Positions 18,256-28,027 are shown, counted from the first letter of the stretch. The stretch is 50,802 nt of DNA from an uncultured cyanobacterium (GCA_903935205.1 CAIZQU010000015.1:1-50802), one strand, 5' to 3'. Notes: generated by a model from the letters alone, not told the origin. Translations and numbers: made by a program.

Positions 18256-19428
18256 ATGCTTCCTCCCGACACCAGCGGCGTTCAGTTGAGCCCCGATGAG
18301 GTGGCCCGCTTCGGCCGACACCTGATCCTGCCGGAGGTGGGAATGGAGGGGCAGAAGCGCCTCAAGGCCTCCTCGGTGCTCTGCGTCGGCACAGGCGGCC
18401 TGGGATCACCCCTGCTCCTGTACCTGGCCGCTGCTGGGGTGGGGCGCCTGGGAATCGTTGATTTTGATGTGGTTGATGCCAGCAATCTGCAGCGGCAGGT
18501 CATCCATGGCACCAGCTGGGTGGGCAAGCCCAAGATCGAGTCGGCCAAGGCCCGCATCGCCGAGATCAATCCCCACTGCCAGGTCGATCTCTATCCCACG
18601 GCCCTCAGCAGTGAGAACGCCCTGGAGATTATTCGTCCCTACGACATCGTCTGTGACGGCACTGACAACTTCCCCACCCGTTATCTGGTGAACGACGCCT
18701 GCGTGCTGCTGGGCAAGCCGAATGTCTACGGCTCGATCTTCCGGTTTGAGGGCCAGGCCACCGTTTTCAACCTCGATGCGGAAAGCCCCAATTACCGTGA
18801 TCTCTTCCCCGAACCGCCGCCACCAGGCATGGTTCCCTCCTGTGCGGAGGGGGGAGTGATCGGTGTATTGCCTGGCATTATTGGCATGATTCAGGCGGCA
18901 GAAACGGTCAAGATCATTGCTGGAATCGGCACCTCCTTGAGCGGTCGCCTGTTGCTTTTCGACGCCCTCAAGATGAGCTTCCGTGAATTGAAGCTTCGCC
19001 CCAGCCCCGAGCGGCCTGTGATCGATCGCCTGATTGATTATCAGCAATTCTGTGGTGTCGGCGGCAGCGCCCCCGGCCAGGAGGAAGCCGGTGCCGTCGC
19101 CAGCATCAGCGTTCGCGAGCTGAAGGCCCTGTTGGATGGCAACAGCGATGATCTGTTGCTGCTTGACGTGCGCAATCCACCCGAGGCCGAGATCGCCACG
19201 ATTCCTGGCTCCACCCTAATTCCCCTCGATCAGATCGAGAGCGGCAGCGCCGTCGAGCGCGTGCGGCAGCTGGCAGCAGGCCGTCGCCTTTATGTGCACT
19301 GCAAGTTGGGTGGCCGCAGTGCCAAGGCCCTGATCGCCCTGAAGCGCCATGGCATCGAGGGGATCAACGTGGCCGGCGGCATCGACGCCTGGAGCCAGGA
19401 GGTGGATCCCAGCGTCCCCCGCTACTGA
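18256..19428 (+). CDS. moeB: MoeB/ThiF-type E1 adenylyltransferase with rhodanese domain
   Basis: Activates the C-terminus of a ubiquitin-like sulfur carrier (MoaD/ThiS type) by adenylation; 390 aa, similar in architecture to MOCS3/Uba4. The ATP site GTGGLGS is at 45-51, then FDVVDASNLQRQVIH with the Mg-binding Asp, and CDGTDNFPTRYLVND. The segment VPSCAEGGVIGVLPG carries the conserved Cys of this family. The rhodanese domain (about 280-390) has DVRNPPE and the persulfide Cys349 in VHCKLGGRS. No complete pair of CxxC zinc motifs is obvious. ATG 18256 is used because homology begins at LSPDEVARFGRHLILPEVG. Substrate could be molybdopterin, thiamine or another sulfur carrier. Confidence 0.88.
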   Translation: MLPPDTSGVQLSPDEVARFGRHLILPEVGMEGQKRLKASSVLCVGTGGLGSPLLLYLAAAGVGRLGIVDFDVVDASNLQRQVIHGTSWVGKPKIESAKARIAEINPHCQVDLYPTALSSENALEIIRPYDIVCDGTDNFPTRYLVNDACVLLGKPNVYGSIFRFEGQATVFNLDAESPNYRDLFPEPPPPGMVPSCAEGGVIGVLPGIIGMIQAAETVKIIAGIGTSLSGRLLLFDALKMSFRELKLRPSPERPVIDRLIDYQQFCGVGGSAPGQEEAGAVASISVRELKALLDGNSDDLLLLDVRNPPEAEIATIPGSTLIPLDQIESGSAVERVRQLAAGRRLYVHCKLGGRSAKALIALKRHGIEGINVAGGIDAWSQEVDPSVPRY

Positions 19429-19672
19429 GGCCGATGACCAGGACCCTGCCCCGGGGGGATTCCCACCGCCCAGAAACCTCGGGCTGACGGCATCCCCTGT
19501 GCTGCGACCTCGGCGGCCCTGCCGAACGGAGCGTCGTCTGCCCCGTGCCCACCCCGGCGAGGGCTCCGCCCAACCGGGGGCTCAGCAGACCCTGACCACC
19601 GGCGCGCTGCTCAGGGTCCCCGCAACGGCGCCGCCACCGCCCTGGTATCCCATGGGCTCAGGGCAGGGTGGC

Positions 19673-20884
19673 TCAGTAGTCGACACCGCGCTTGAGGTCG
19701 ACGCCGCGCTCGGCGTAGTGCTTGTGGCAGACCATTTCGGAGTGGACGCTGGCCAGGTCGAAATAGGCGGGTCGGCTCTTGCAGCGGCCGGTGATGATCA
19801 CCTCGGTTTCCGCGGGTTTGCGCAGCAGGGTCTGCACGATCGGCTCCACCGGCAGCAGCTCCAGATCGACCGTGGGATTGAGCTCATCGAGGATCACCGT
19901 CTTGTAGAGGCCGCTGGAAATGGCGGCGCGGGCGATTTCCCAGGCCCGTTCAGCCTCGACGTAGTCGATCGGTTGCTGCTGCCCGCGCCAGACGATGGCG
20001 TCCCGGCCTGAGCGGAGGTGATCGACGAGGTGGGGATAGCTCTCGCGCAGGGCGGCAATCGCCGCATCCTCGGTGTAGCCGCTCCCTCCCTTGAGCCATT
20101 GCAGGATCAGCACCCTGTGGCTCTTGTCCTGGCTGATGCCTCTGCCGATCGCCTGCAGCGCCTTGCCCAGGGCGCTGGTCGACTTGCCCTTGCCTTCACC
20201 GGTGTAGATCTCGATGCCATCCAGGCCCCGCTCCTGCACCCCCCCGTCGGGATCGCCGCCATCGTCCCGCTGGGCGGGGCTGCGGCGCCGGTGGGCCCGC
20301 ATCTCGGAGTGCAGATCAGCCAGCTGCACCAGCTGGGGCGGGGCGCCGCGACCGGTGCAGATCACCTCCATCCCCTCCGGTTTGGCGGCCAGGGTTCGCA
20401 CCACCTCGGCCGTATCGAGCAGGCCGAGATCGAGCACCGGGTTGAGCTCATCGAGCACCACCACCGAATAGAGGGCACTGGCGATGGCCCCCTTGGCGAT
20501 GTCCCAGCCCCGCTGCGCCTCCTGCCGGTCGAAGCGACTGGCCTGCTCGGCGCTGAAATAGTCACCCCGCCCGGTGCGCACCTGGTCGATCAGGTGGGGG
20601 AAGCCCTGCTGCAGGGCTTCGATCGCCGCGTCCTCGTCATAGGAGCGGCCTGGCCCTTTGAGGAAGCGCAGCAGCAGCACGCGGGTGCGTCGCCGTTCGC
20701 AGATCCCCAGGCCGATCGTGCGCAACACCACCCCGAGGGCAGCCTGGCTCTTGCCTTTGCCGTCGCCGTCGTAGACGTGCAGTTGGCCGTGGACCCGCTC
20801 GTCGCTGCCAGCGGCTGTGCGGATGCCGATGCCGCGGCCGGTTCCCCGCTGCGGTGATGGGGTGCGGCTGGAGGAGGACGCCAT
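19673..20884 (-). CDS. double-domain cob(I)yrinic acid a,c-diamide adenosyltransferase (CobO/BtuR-type)
   Basis: Corrinoid adenosyltransferase-like protein, 403 aa, made of two tandem BtuR/CobO domains. Each has its own P-loop (GDGKGKS at 40-46 and GEGKGKS at 230-236). Each also has the linker FLKGPG/WLKGGSG, the DEDAAI/TEDAAI block, the Walker B-like LDELNPVLDL/LDELNPTVDL, and a terminal LHSEM/VHSEM. They differ enough to be an old duplication. The family transfers the 5'-deoxyadenosyl group from ATP to cobalt(I) corrinoids. ATG 20884 fits the conserved start; divergent from larE with 82 bp between starts. Whether both domains are catalytic is unknown. No cobalamin riboswitch was recognised upstream. 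Confidence 0.82.
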   Translation of the reverse strand: MASSSSRTPSPQRGTGRGIGIRTAAGSDERVHGQLHVYDGDGKGKSQAALGVVLRTIGLGICERRRTRVLLLRFLKGPGRSYDEDAAIEALQQGFPHLIDQVRTGRGDYFSAEQASRFDRQEAQRGWDIAKGAIASALYSVVVLDELNPVLDLGLLDTAEVVRTLAAKPEGMEVICTGRGAPPQLVQLADLHSEMRAHRRRSPAQRDDGGDPDGGVQERGLDGIEIYTGEGKGKSTSALGKALQAIGRGISQDKSHRVLILQWLKGGSGYTEDAAIAALRESYPHLVDHLRSGRDAIVWRGQQQPIDYVEAERAWEIARAAISSGLYKTVILDELNPTVDLELLPVEPIVQTLLRKPAETEVIITGRCKSRPAYFDLASVHSEMVCHKHYAERGVDLKRGVDY

Positions 20885-20966
20885 GGCGAAACGCACTGGC
20901 CGGATGCTACCCAGGGCACTCCCCCCAGGGGCCCCAGTTCCCCTTTCGTCTTGCCAGGATCGGGTC

Positions 20967-21854
20967 ATGACCGCCGAACCGCCGCAGCGCCCTCCCCTCA
21001 CCCTGCTCGAATCCCTCCCCCAGCCCCTGGCGGAGGCCTACGGGCGGGTCTGCCGGCGACTGGATCAGCTCGGTGCCGTGGTGGTGGCCTATTCCGGCGG
21101 TGTCGATAGCGCCCTGGTGGCGGCCCTGGCCCATGGACAGCTGGGTTCAAAGGCCCTGGCGGTCACGGGGGTATCCCCTGCCCTGGCCCCCCATCTGCTG
21201 GCCGAGGCCCGGGCCCAGGCCCGCTGGCTGGGGGTGGCCCACCGGGAACTGGCGACCGCCGAGCTGGACGATCCCGCCTACACCGCCAATCCCAGCGACC
21301 GCTGCTATGCCTGCAAACGCCAGCTGCACGGACTGTTGGCCGCTCTGGCCGCCAGCCTTCCCGACACGGTGGTGGTCGATGGGGTGAACCACGACGATCT
21401 TTCGGACCACCGCCCCGGGCTGCGGGCTGCGGGGGAGCGGGGGGTGATCTCGCCCCTGGCGGAAGCCGGCATCGACAAGCAGGGGGTCAGGCATCTGTCG
21501 AGAGCCCTGGGTTTGCCTTGGTGGGACAAGCCAGCCCAGCCCTGCCTCGCCTCCCGCTTTCCCTACGGCGAACCGATCACCGCAGCCCGGTTGGAGCGGG
21601 TGGCCGCCGCCGAGGCCTGGCTGTTGCAGGCCGGCTTCCGGGAACTGCGGGTGCGCAGCCAGGGAGAGACCGCCCGCATCGAGCTGGCAGCCGGCGAGTT
21701 GGTGTGGGCCCTTGAGCTGTTGGCCCAAGGGGGCCTGCGGGAGCGACTGGTGGCCCAGTTCCGGGAATTGGGCTTTTCCGCCGTGGCCCTGGACCTGGAG
21801 GGACTGGTGAGCGGCAAGCTGAACCGCGACCTGGTGCGTTCGCCTGCGGATTAG
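20967..21854 (+). CDS. larE: LarE-type ATP-dependent sacrificial sulfur transferase
   Basis: ATP pyrophosphatase that adds sulfur to the pyridinium precursor of the nickel-pincer cofactor; 295 aa. The PP-loop SGGVDS is at 43-48. Three cysteines stand out: C113 and C116 in RCYACKRQL, and C193 in QPCLASRFPYG, the position of the sacrificial Cys of LarE. The three-Cys pattern is that of LarE proteins that hold a [4Fe-4S] cluster and so may act catalytically. No larB, larC or larA lies in the window, so the role may be another tRNA- or cofactor-thiolation reaction. ATG 20967 starts the protein. The stop at 21854 borders a repeat element directly. Confidence 0.85.
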   Translation: MTAEPPQRPPLTLLESLPQPLAEAYGRVCRRLDQLGAVVVAYSGGVDSALVAALAHGQLGSKALAVTGVSPALAPHLLAEARAQARWLGVAHRELATAELDDPAYTANPSDRCYACKRQLHGLLAALAASLPDTVVVDGVNHDDLSDHRPGLRAAGERGVISPLAEAGIDKQGVRHLSRALGLPWWDKPAQPCLASRFPYGEPITAARLERVAAAEAWLLQAGFRELRVRSQGETARIELAAGELVWALELLAQGGLRERLVAQFRELGFSAVALDLEGLVSGKLNRDLVRSPAD

Positions 21855-21855
21855 G

Positions 21856-21875
21856 GCGAGTGTGGCGGAAGGTCG
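21856..21875 (+). repeat. 20-bp direct repeat flanking MITE copy 3, left
   Basis: GCGAGTGTGGCGGAAGGTCG matches 22120-22139 at 18 of 20 positions. Either an unusually long target duplication or the terminus of a truncated tandem copy. Confidence 0.75.
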
Positions 21876-22119
21876 ACAGGCCAGGCTGCGAACCAAGACA
21901 GACCCGATCGGGCGCCTATCGCGGCCTCAACCAGCGCCATAGGGCATCAACAACACCTCAGGGCCTGCATCGCAGGACCCACTGCAGCGCAGTCATTCTG
22001 CCCACCGGATCGCGGCGATCTCGATGCGGATGAGATCCCCGTGAGACCCTGTTCCATTCCATGGTGGAATCTCCCCATTGATCTGGAGCCGCTACCGCGA
22101 CGGGCAACAGGCTTCTGGG
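21856..22119 (-). mobile_element. MITE-like element, diverged copy 3 (reverse orientation)
   Basis: Read on the minus strand, this segment follows copies 1 and 2 over most of its length. Shared blocks: AGCCTGTTGC at the start, GGCTCCAGATC, TGGGGAGAT, GGAACAGG, GGATCTCATCCGCAT, TGAGGCCGCGATAGGCGCC and GCCTGGCCTGTCGACC. One terminus is intact (GCAACAGGCTTCTGG, 22104-22118). The other has been replaced by CGACCTTCCGCCACACTCGC. It starts 2 bp after the larE stop codon. Confidence 0.65.
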
Positions 22120-22139
22120 GCGAGTGTGGTGGGAGGTCG
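22120..22139 (+). repeat. 20-bp direct repeat flanking MITE copy 3, right
   Basis: GCGAGTGTGGTGGGAGGTCG, second member of the pair beginning at 21856. It starts where the intact terminus of copy 3 ends. Confidence 0.75.
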
Positions 22140-22192
22140 GGGAACGGTTGCCCTGACCTCCCCAGCCGCAGATAGGGGCCGGCCTGGAGCGA

Positions 22193-22669
22193 TCAGCAGG
22201 CGGCGAGCAGCGGTTCCCGTTCACTGCCGGCGATCGAACCCGGCGTTTCGCGGCGGAAGCTGGTGAGCTTGTGATCGGCAGCTGCCAGACCCTCGACCAG
22301 CACCTGACAGGCCAGCTCAGGCATGGTGTGATCACCGCACGTGAACACGTCCACAGCGGCGTAGCCCGATTCCGGCCACGTATGGATCGAGATATGGGAT
22401 TCGGCCAACAGGGCGAGCCCCGTGACACCCTGAGGTTCGAAGCGGTGGGTGATCAGGTTGAGCAGGGTGGCACCAGCACGTTTCGCTGCAGTGGTGATGG
22501 TCTCCCTGAGAAAAGCTTCGTCATCGAGCCGCGACGGATCGCAGTTATAGAGCTCGAGGATGCAATGTTTCCCTACCGCGTCGGTGATGGCGGATGTCGG
22601 ATTGGGCTTGGGAGCGTCGTCAGCACTCCATCCGGGGTTGGGGTGCAGGCTGGCCAGGCGCTGGTTCAT
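22193..22669 (-). CDS. speD: S-adenosylmethionine decarboxylase proenzyme
   Basis: Pyruvoyl enzyme that makes decarboxylated SAM for spermidine-type polyamine synthesis; 158 aa, the small class (SpeH/SpeD1) size. The self-cleavage Ser91 in [14 protein letters not shown] generates the pyruvoyl group. H96 and C111 (VFTCGDH) are the processing and proton-donor residues. The 30-residue N-terminal extension before [14 protein letters not shown] is typical for picocyanobacteria, as is the C-terminal tail after FRRETPG. ATG 22669. It lies 108 bp downstream of recF on the same strand and runs toward MITE copy 3. Confidence 0.93.
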   Translation of the reverse strand: MNQRLASLHPNPGWSADDAPKPNPTSAITDAVGKHCILELYNCDPSRLDDEAFLRETITTAAKRAGATLLNLITHRFEPQGVTGLALLAESHISIHTWPESGYAAVDVFTCGDHTMPELACQVLVEGLAAADHKLTSFRRETPGSIAGSEREPLLAAC

Positions 22670-22777
22670 CGAATCCAGGCAATGAGCTCACCACCTTAAT
22701 GGCTGGGGGGGGCGCTGCACCGGTTCGGTCGGAGGCGGTTGGCTCCTGTGGTGCATTGCCCACAGAGGGCGCCAGGC

Positions 22778-23932
22778 TCAGCCCGGCCGCAGGTTGCCCT
22801 GCTCCATCCGCACCAGCTGGGCCCGGGCCCGCCAGCCCCCGCTGAAGCCTTCGAGATGGGTTGCGCTCACCAGGCACTGGTGCCCTTCACCCACGGCCTC
22901 CAGCAAGAGCTGCTGGCGGCGCGGATCGAGCTCGGCCAGCACGTCGTCCAGCAGGAGCAGGGGGGGCTCGCCGACCACCTGCTCCACCAGATCCAGCTCG
23001 GCCAGCTTCAGGGCCAGCACCAGCGTGCGCTGCTGACCTGCGGAGCCATAACGGCGGGCAGGGCTGCCCCCCAGCAGCAGGCCGATTTCATCGCGCTGGG
23101 GACCGATCTGGCAATGGCCGAGCCGCTCTTCCTCCTGCCGTTGCTGGTGCAACCCGAGGATCAGCGCCCGCTGCCAGGCCTCCTCCTCTTCACCGGGGTC
23201 CGGCGGCGCCGCCAGGGGCGTGCCGCTGCAGTACACCAGCTCGAGGGGTTCGGTGCCTCCGCCCAGACGGCCTTGCCATGTCTGGGCCAGGGGATTGAGA
23301 CGGGCCAGGGCCCGCTGGCGCCGCCGGTGCAGCCGGGTTCCCACCACGGCCATCTGGGTGTCGAACGCATCGAGCAGGGCCTGCCGCTCACCTGGTGCCA
23401 GGCCCCGGCGCAGCAGTTGGCTGCGCTGACGCAGCAGCCGTCCGTAGCGGCTCAACAGGGCGCTGTAGACGGGTTCGAGTTGCAGGACCACCCGGTCGAG
23501 CCATTGGCGCCGCTGGGCCGGTTCGCCGCGCACCAGCTCCAGATCGAGGCTGCTGAAACCCACACAGCGCAGTGGACCGATCAGGTCGAGCTGGCGCTCG
23601 AGGGTGTGGCCGTTGCGGCGGGCCTGCCGTCCCCCCTGGCGGCGTAGCTCCAGCTCCAGCAGATCGCCTTCATCGGTGCAGGCCCGCAACCGGCTGATCG
23701 GTGCGCCGTGACGGATCAGATCCCGGTCGTTGCCGCAGCGGTGGGAGCGGAGGCTGGTGAGCAGTTCGACCGCTTCGAGCAGGTTGGATTTCCCCTCGCC
23801 GTTGGCTCCGATCACCAGCAGGCGAGGGGCCTCCAGCTCCAGCTGCAGACCGCTGATGTTGCGGAAGTCCTGCAGCTCGAGGCGACGCAGCCGGATGGTT
23901 CTGGGGCGGCTGGAGCTCAAGGTACCTGCCAC
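22778..23932 (-). CDS. recF: DNA replication and repair protein RecF
   Basis: SMC-like ATPase that loads RecA at ssDNA gaps with RecO and RecR; 384 aa. The family start [18 protein letters not shown] leads to Walker [10 protein letters not shown] near 43-51. The signature QIGPQRDEI and the ABC-type [17 protein letters not shown] follow. Walker [17 protein letters not shown] and the VSATH switch close the domain. All ATPase motifs look intact. ATG 23932 gives a 20-residue leader before homology. Its 5' end faces tRNA-Arg about 170 bp away. Confidence 0.95.
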   Translation of the reverse strand: MAGTLSSSRPRTIRLRRLELQDFRNISGLQLELEAPRLLVIGANGEGKSNLLEAVELLTSLRSHRCGNDRDLIRHGAPISRLRACTDEGDLLELELRRQGGRQARRNGHTLERQLDLIGPLRCVGFSSLDLELVRGEPAQRRQWLDRVVLQLEPVYSALLSRYGRLLRQRSQLLRRGLAPGERQALLDAFDTQMAVVGTRLHRRRQRALARLNPLAQTWQGRLGGGTEPLELVYCSGTPLAAPPDPGEEEEAWQRALILGLHQQRQEEERLGHCQIGPQRDEIGLLLGGSPARRYGSAGQQRTLVLALKLAELDLVEQVVGEPPLLLLDDVLAELDPRRQQLLLEAVGEGHQCLVSATHLEGFSGGWRARAQLVRMEQGNLRPG

Positions 23933-24104
23933 CCACCAGCCGAGGCGGTGGCTGATTCCGGCTGGTGCTGGGAGGCCGGTGGAACCGCGTGTAAGCTCAC
24001 GTCAGTGCCGATCGGCCGACCTTCAGGCCGGTGCCGACGGTACCGCCGGTGCCGCCAGCCTCCCGTTGGCAGCCCATCGCTCCTCCCTGGTGCCCGGCAC
24101 GGGT

Positions 24105-24178
24105 GGGCATGTAGCTCAGTTGGATAGAGCATCAGATTCCGGTTCTGAGTGTCGGGGGTTCGAGTCCCTCCATGCTCG
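24105..24178 (+). tRNA. tRNA-Arg(CCG)
   Basis: A 74-nt cloverleaf: acceptor GGGCATG pairs with CATGCTC (one G-T pair), discriminator G. Anticodon stem TCAGA/TCTGA with loop TTCCGGT gives anticodon CCG. T arm GGGGG-TTCGAGT-CCCTC. CCA is not encoded. Confidence 0.95.
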
Positions 24179-24202
24179 TTCTGGCCCAGGGATCCCACAG
24201 GC

Positions 24203-24232
24203 CAGCCCCCGCAGCGCCGGGGGCTTTTTATT
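24203..24232 (+). terminator. rho-independent terminator after tRNA-Arg
   Basis: AGCCCCCGCAGCGCCGGGGGCTTTTTA: a GC stem with a 5-7 nt loop followed by five T, 25 bp after the tRNA. Confidence 0.85.
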
Positions 24233-24382
24233 GCGTGGCTCCAAGGCCATGGCCTGGGGCGCTGGAGCGCGCCCCATCGCCTTCTGGCCCTCGCCCGGGG
24301 GCCGATGGGGCCTGTTCGATCTGGCCGACCACCCTCCACTCCCAGCTCCCAGCGCGAGGTGCGGGTCTGGTAGGCGGGTGGA

Positions 24383-24880
24383 TCAGGGGCGACGCAGGGG
24401 CAATCCCATGGCGCGGATGCCGCCGGGATCGAGCAGGAAACCAGCGGCGCTCAGGGCCGCAACGGCCTCCGGCGGGGCCGAGAGGGAGATGCTGCACCCC
24501 CCCAGCTCCCGGCGCAGTCGACCCAGGGCGGTGCGCACCAGGGCGGTGAGCACCGCATCGCGGCCTGGGTCGGCGGGGTCGGTGAGCAGATCCCAGAGGT
24601 TGGCATTGAGGGCCTGGTCGCTGGTGGTGCGCAGGAAGCCCACGGTCTTGCCCTGGGGATCGCAGATCCGCAGGTACCAGGCGCTGCGCTCCAGGGTGGC
24701 CCGCCAGCGTTCCGGGCTGCGGGGCAGGTCACCGCAGGCGAGCAGCAGCTGGTTGAGCTCGTCGCTGATGCGCTCCGCCAGGCCCCCAGGGCCCGATGGC
24801 CCGAACCCATCAGGCTCCTGGTGGAGGGTATACCCCTCCGGCAGGCGGGCTGGGGCGATGGCGGGGCGGAAGGGAATCAA
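24383..24880 (-). CDS. GNAT-like N-acetyltransferase-related protein
   Basis: A 165-aa protein with the outline of a GNAT fold. It opens with PARLPEGYTLHQEPDG, then AERISDELNQLLLACGD and RWRATLERSAWYLRICDPQGKTVGFLRTTSD (first strands). Next come VRTALGRLRRELGGCSISLSAPP and a closing strand ALSAAGFLLDP. The acetyl-CoA pyrophosphate loop (Q/RxxGxG/A) is not clear, so the enzymatic class is a fold-level guess. It is 27 bp downstream of ppc on the same strand and is the last gene of the long minus-strand block. Confidence 0.6.
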   Translation of the reverse strand: MIPFRPAIAPARLPEGYTLHQEPDGFGPSGPGGLAERISDELNQLLLACGDLPRSPERWRATLERSAWYLRICDPQGKTVGFLRTTSDQALNANLWDLLTDPADPGRDAVLTALVRTALGRLRRELGGCSISLSAPPEAVAALSAAGFLLDPGGIRAMGLPLRRP

Positions 24881-24907
24881 GGGTATGGGGGCGATCCGGT
24901 GCTCAAC

Positions 24908-27900
24908 TCAACCGGTGTTGCGCATGCCGGCGGCGATGCCGTTGATGGTCAGCAGCGCTCCGCGCAGCAGTTCGCTGCGGCTGTAGGTGCGCTCGTCAGC
25001 ACCGCTGGATTGCTGGCTGGGCCCCTCGCTCATCGGCGGTTGGCGGTTCTGTTCGCGCAGGCGTCGCAGCAGGGCCACCTGCAGGAAGCCCAGGGGGATG
25101 ATGGTGCGGTTGCGCAGATCCACCGACAGCTGCAGGGCTGGATCGGCGTCGAGCAAACGACTGTGGTTGCTGATCCGCAGCACCAGGTCGTGGGTCAGGG
25201 TGAATTCCTGGGCGATCGTGGCGAAGATGGCTTCGAAGGCCTCGCGGTTCTCGGCCCGGCCCAGGGCGCGCACATAGTGCTGGGCGAGCTCCAGATCAAC
25301 CTTGGAGAGGGTCATCTCCACCTTGGAGATCAGCATGCGGAAGAAGGGCCAGCGCTGATAGAGCAGCTGCAGGAGCTCCATCTGGCCGGGATCATCCTCC
25401 AGCTCCTTCTGCAGGGCCGCACCGACCCCATACCAGCTGGGCAGCAGGAAGCGGCTCTGGGTCCAGCCAAACACCCAGGGAATGGCCCGCAGGCTGGAGA
25501 GATCCTTGGCGCCGCTCTTGCGCCGGGCCGGACGGCTGGAGATCTGCAGCTTGCTGATCTCCTCGATCGGAGTGACCTGCTGGAAGAAGGCCACCAGATC
25601 GGGGTTGTCGTGCACCAGGGCCCGGTAGTGGTCTCGCGAACGGGCCGCCAGGCGCTCCATCAGCACATTCCAGCTGGGGGTGTCGTCGATCGGGGCCGAC
25701 ACCATGCTGTTCTGAAGCACGGCGGTGGTGACCGTTTCGAGGTTGTAGAGGGCCAGCTCGGGCAGGGCGTATTTGGACGCCAGCACCTCTCCCTGCTCGG
25801 TGATCTTGATGCGCCCCCGCAGGGTGCCGCTGGGCTGGGCCAGGATCGCCTGGTAGGCAGGACCCCCGCCGCGGCCCACCGACCCGCCACGGCCGTGGAA
25901 GATGCGCAGGGCCACGCCATGGGTGCTGGCCAGCTCCTGGAGGGCGATCTGGGCCCGGTGGATCTCCCAGTTACTGGAGAGAAAACCGGAGTCCTTGTTG
26001 CTGTCCGAGTAGCCGAGCATCACCTCCTGCAGGGGGTCGGCGCCGCGGCGGTCGCTGCCGAGCAGATCGCGGTAGAAGGGGTCGGCGAACAGGCGTCCCA
26101 TCACCGCCGGAGCACCCTGCAGATCCTCCACCGTTTCGAACAGAGGAATCACCAGCAGGCGCGAGTGGCGGGTCATCGGATCCACCAGCCCGGCCTCCTT
26201 GGCCAGCAGCAGCACCTCCAGCAGGTCGGACACCGTGTGACTCATCGAGATCACATAGGTGTTGCAGATCCGTGCACCGAACTCCTGCTGCAACCTCTGC
26301 AGCATCCGAAACACGGCGATCGTCTCGGCGGTGGCGGCGCTCCAGCGGGCCAGCGGCGGCAGCAGCGGGCGACGGGTCTGCAGTTCGCCCAGCAGCCAGT
26401 TGATGCGGCTCTCCTCGTCCATCTCCCCGTAGGGAACGGGGAGCTGCAGATAGCGACTCAGTTCGTCGATGGCGTCGCTGTGGCGTGTGCTCTCCTGGCG
26501 GATATCAAGGCTGGCCAGGCAGAAGGAGAAAATGTGCACCTGGCAGAGCAGATCGCCCAGGGCCTCGCAGGTGAGGCCGGTGGCCACGAGGCTGTCGCGC
26601 ACCAGTTCGAGATCGCTGCGGAACTCATCGGCGCTGCTGTAGTGGAGATCTCCGCCCTGGCCAGCGCTGCTGAAGCCATCACCCCCCAGCGGTGAGGCCA
26701 GATCCCCGGGGACTTCCCATCCCGCATCGGAGAGCAGCTGGTTGCGCTCCAGGGTGAGGCGCAACCGCTCCAGCACATAGCTCAGCTTGAGCCGATACGG
26801 CTCCAGTCGGTAGCGGGCCGCCCGTTCGTCGTAGATCTCCGGGAACCGCAGCCGGTCCATCTCCAGCGATTCCAGCAGGGCCGGTCCCACCTGGCTCCAT
26901 TGCATGGAGATGCTGAGCTGGTCGCGCAGCTGCTCCACCGATCGGATGTAGCGCTGCAGCATCAGCTTGCGTTGATAGCAGGCCGTGCGCCAGGTGATCT
27001 CGGCGGTGACCGAGGGGTTGCCATCACGGTCGGAACCGACCCAGGAGCCGAAGGTGCAGAAGGCTTCCCGGGGCAGGGCGACGTCGGGGTAGCTGGCCCG
27101 TAGGGCTGTGCGGATGCGCTGTTGCAGCTGGGGCATCGCCTCGAACAGCACCTCCTGGAAATAGTGGAGGGCGTAATCCACCTCATCCAGCACCGAGGGC
27201 TTGAACTGGTGCAACTCATCGGTGCGCCACCAGAGGCGAATCTCCTCCTCCAGCAACTGGCGGCAACGCTGCTGCTCCTCCCGGCTCAGGCCGCCATCCT
27301 CCTGGAGGCGCTGGATCAGGCTGGCCACTCGCCGCTGTTTGTGCCGCACCGTATGGCGCACGATCTCGGTGGGGTGGGCGGTGAACACCAGGCGGATGTC
27401 GAGCTCCCGCAGCACGTTTTCGATCTGGGCCGGCGGTACGCCGAGGCGACGCAGGCGTTCGAACAGCTGGCGGAAGGTGGCGGGGTCGCTCTGGCTGGCC
27501 AGCGGTGGCAGGAAGGGGTCGTAGGCGACGGGGCCGCTTGCGGTCTGGATGCTCTCGAGGTAGGTGTCCTCCTCAATGTGCTGCTCCAGGATGTTGACCA
27601 GCTGGAAATAAAGGGAGAAGGCCCGTGCAGCGGCGATGCCATCGGCCAGATCCATCTCCCGGATCACCGCCACGATCGCCTCGCTGTCACCGCTGCGGAA
27701 GCCGGCCTGTTCGTCGCTGGCGCTGATCTCCGGCGGATTCAAAGGGCCGCTCAGCTCCTTCAGCCGGATCAGTCGCTCCAGTTGGGGCTGGGGGCATTCG
27801 CTCCTCAGCACCGTGAGCCAGAGGTCTTCCACCAACTCCAGCCGCTCGCCCAGCAGGCGACCGACGACGGCTGGGACCTCCAGATTGGCGGTGGGCAACA

Positions 27901-28027
27901 CCTGGACACCTGGGTGGAGTGATTGCGTCGCGTCGGAGCCAGCGGCGCCATGATCGGGACCCACGGCTGGCGCTGAAGATGGCGGCCGCATGGGCGAGCG
28001 GATCGGGGTGATGGGATCCATGATCAT
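24908..28027 (-). CDS. ppc: phosphoenolpyruvate carboxylase
   Basis: Anaplerotic enzyme that carboxylates PEP with bicarbonate to oxaloacetate; 1039 aa, within the cyanobacterial size range. Seen: [18 protein letters not shown] with catalytic His218, [25 protein letters not shown], and the glycine loop [16 protein letters not shown]. The protein ends at the conserved MRNTG. ATG 28027 overlaps the gshA stop as ATGA, implying translational coupling; an ATG at 28021 is also possible. An insertion near [22 protein letters not shown] is Gly/Ser-rich. Confidence 0.97.
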   Translation of the reverse strand: MIMDPITPIRSPMRPPSSAPAVGPDHGAAGSDATQSLHPGVQVLPTANLEVPAVVGRLLGERLELVEDLWLTVLRSECPQPQLERLIRLKELSGPLNPPEISASDEQAGFRSGDSEAIVAVIREMDLADGIAAARAFSLYFQLVNILEQHIEEDTYLESIQTASGPVAYDPFLPPLASQSDPATFRQLFERLRRLGVPPAQIENVLRELDIRLVFTAHPTEIVRHTVRHKQRRVASLIQRLQEDGGLSREEQQRCRQLLEEEIRLWWRTDELHQFKPSVLDEVDYALHYFQEVLFEAMPQLQQRIRTALRASYPDVALPREAFCTFGSWVGSDRDGNPSVTAEITWRTACYQRKLMLQRYIRSVEQLRDQLSISMQWSQVGPALLESLEMDRLRFPEIYDERAARYRLEPYRLKLSYVLERLRLTLERNQLLSDAGWEVPGDLASPLGGDGFSSAGQGGDLHYSSADEFRSDLELVRDSLVATGLTCEALGDLLCQVHIFSFCLASLDIRQESTRHSDAIDELSRYLQLPVPYGEMDEESRINWLLGELQTRRPLLPPLARWSAATAETIAVFRMLQRLQQEFGARICNTYVISMSHTVSDLLEVLLLAKEAGLVDPMTRHSRLLVIPLFETVEDLQGAPAVMGRLFADPFYRDLLGSDRRGADPLQEVMLGYSDSNKDSGFLSSNWEIHRAQIALQELASTHGVALRIFHGRGGSVGRGGGPAYQAILAQPSGTLRGRIKITEQGEVLASKYALPELALYNLETVTTAVLQNSMVSAPIDDTPSWNVLMERLAARSRDHYRALVHDNPDLVAFFQQVTPIEEISKLQISSRPARRKSGAKDLSSLRAIPWVFGWTQSRFLLPSWYGVGAALQKELEDDPGQMELLQLLYQRWPFFRMLISKVEMTLSKVDLELAQHYVRALGRAENREAFEAIFATIAQEFTLTHDLVLRISNHSRLLDADPALQLSVDLRNRTIIPLGFLQVALLRRLREQNRQPPMSEGPSQQSSGADERTYSRSELLRGALLTINGIAAGMRNTG

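Noticed and set aside
20885-20966. Cobalamin riboswitch ahead of the adenosyltransferase gene
   Set aside because: Only 82 bp between divergent genes and no B12-box sequence was seen.
24821-26695. Plus-strand open frame of 624 codons
   Set aside because: Antisense to ppc; composition (Gln/His/Gly-rich) is typical of a shadow frame in GC-rich DNA.
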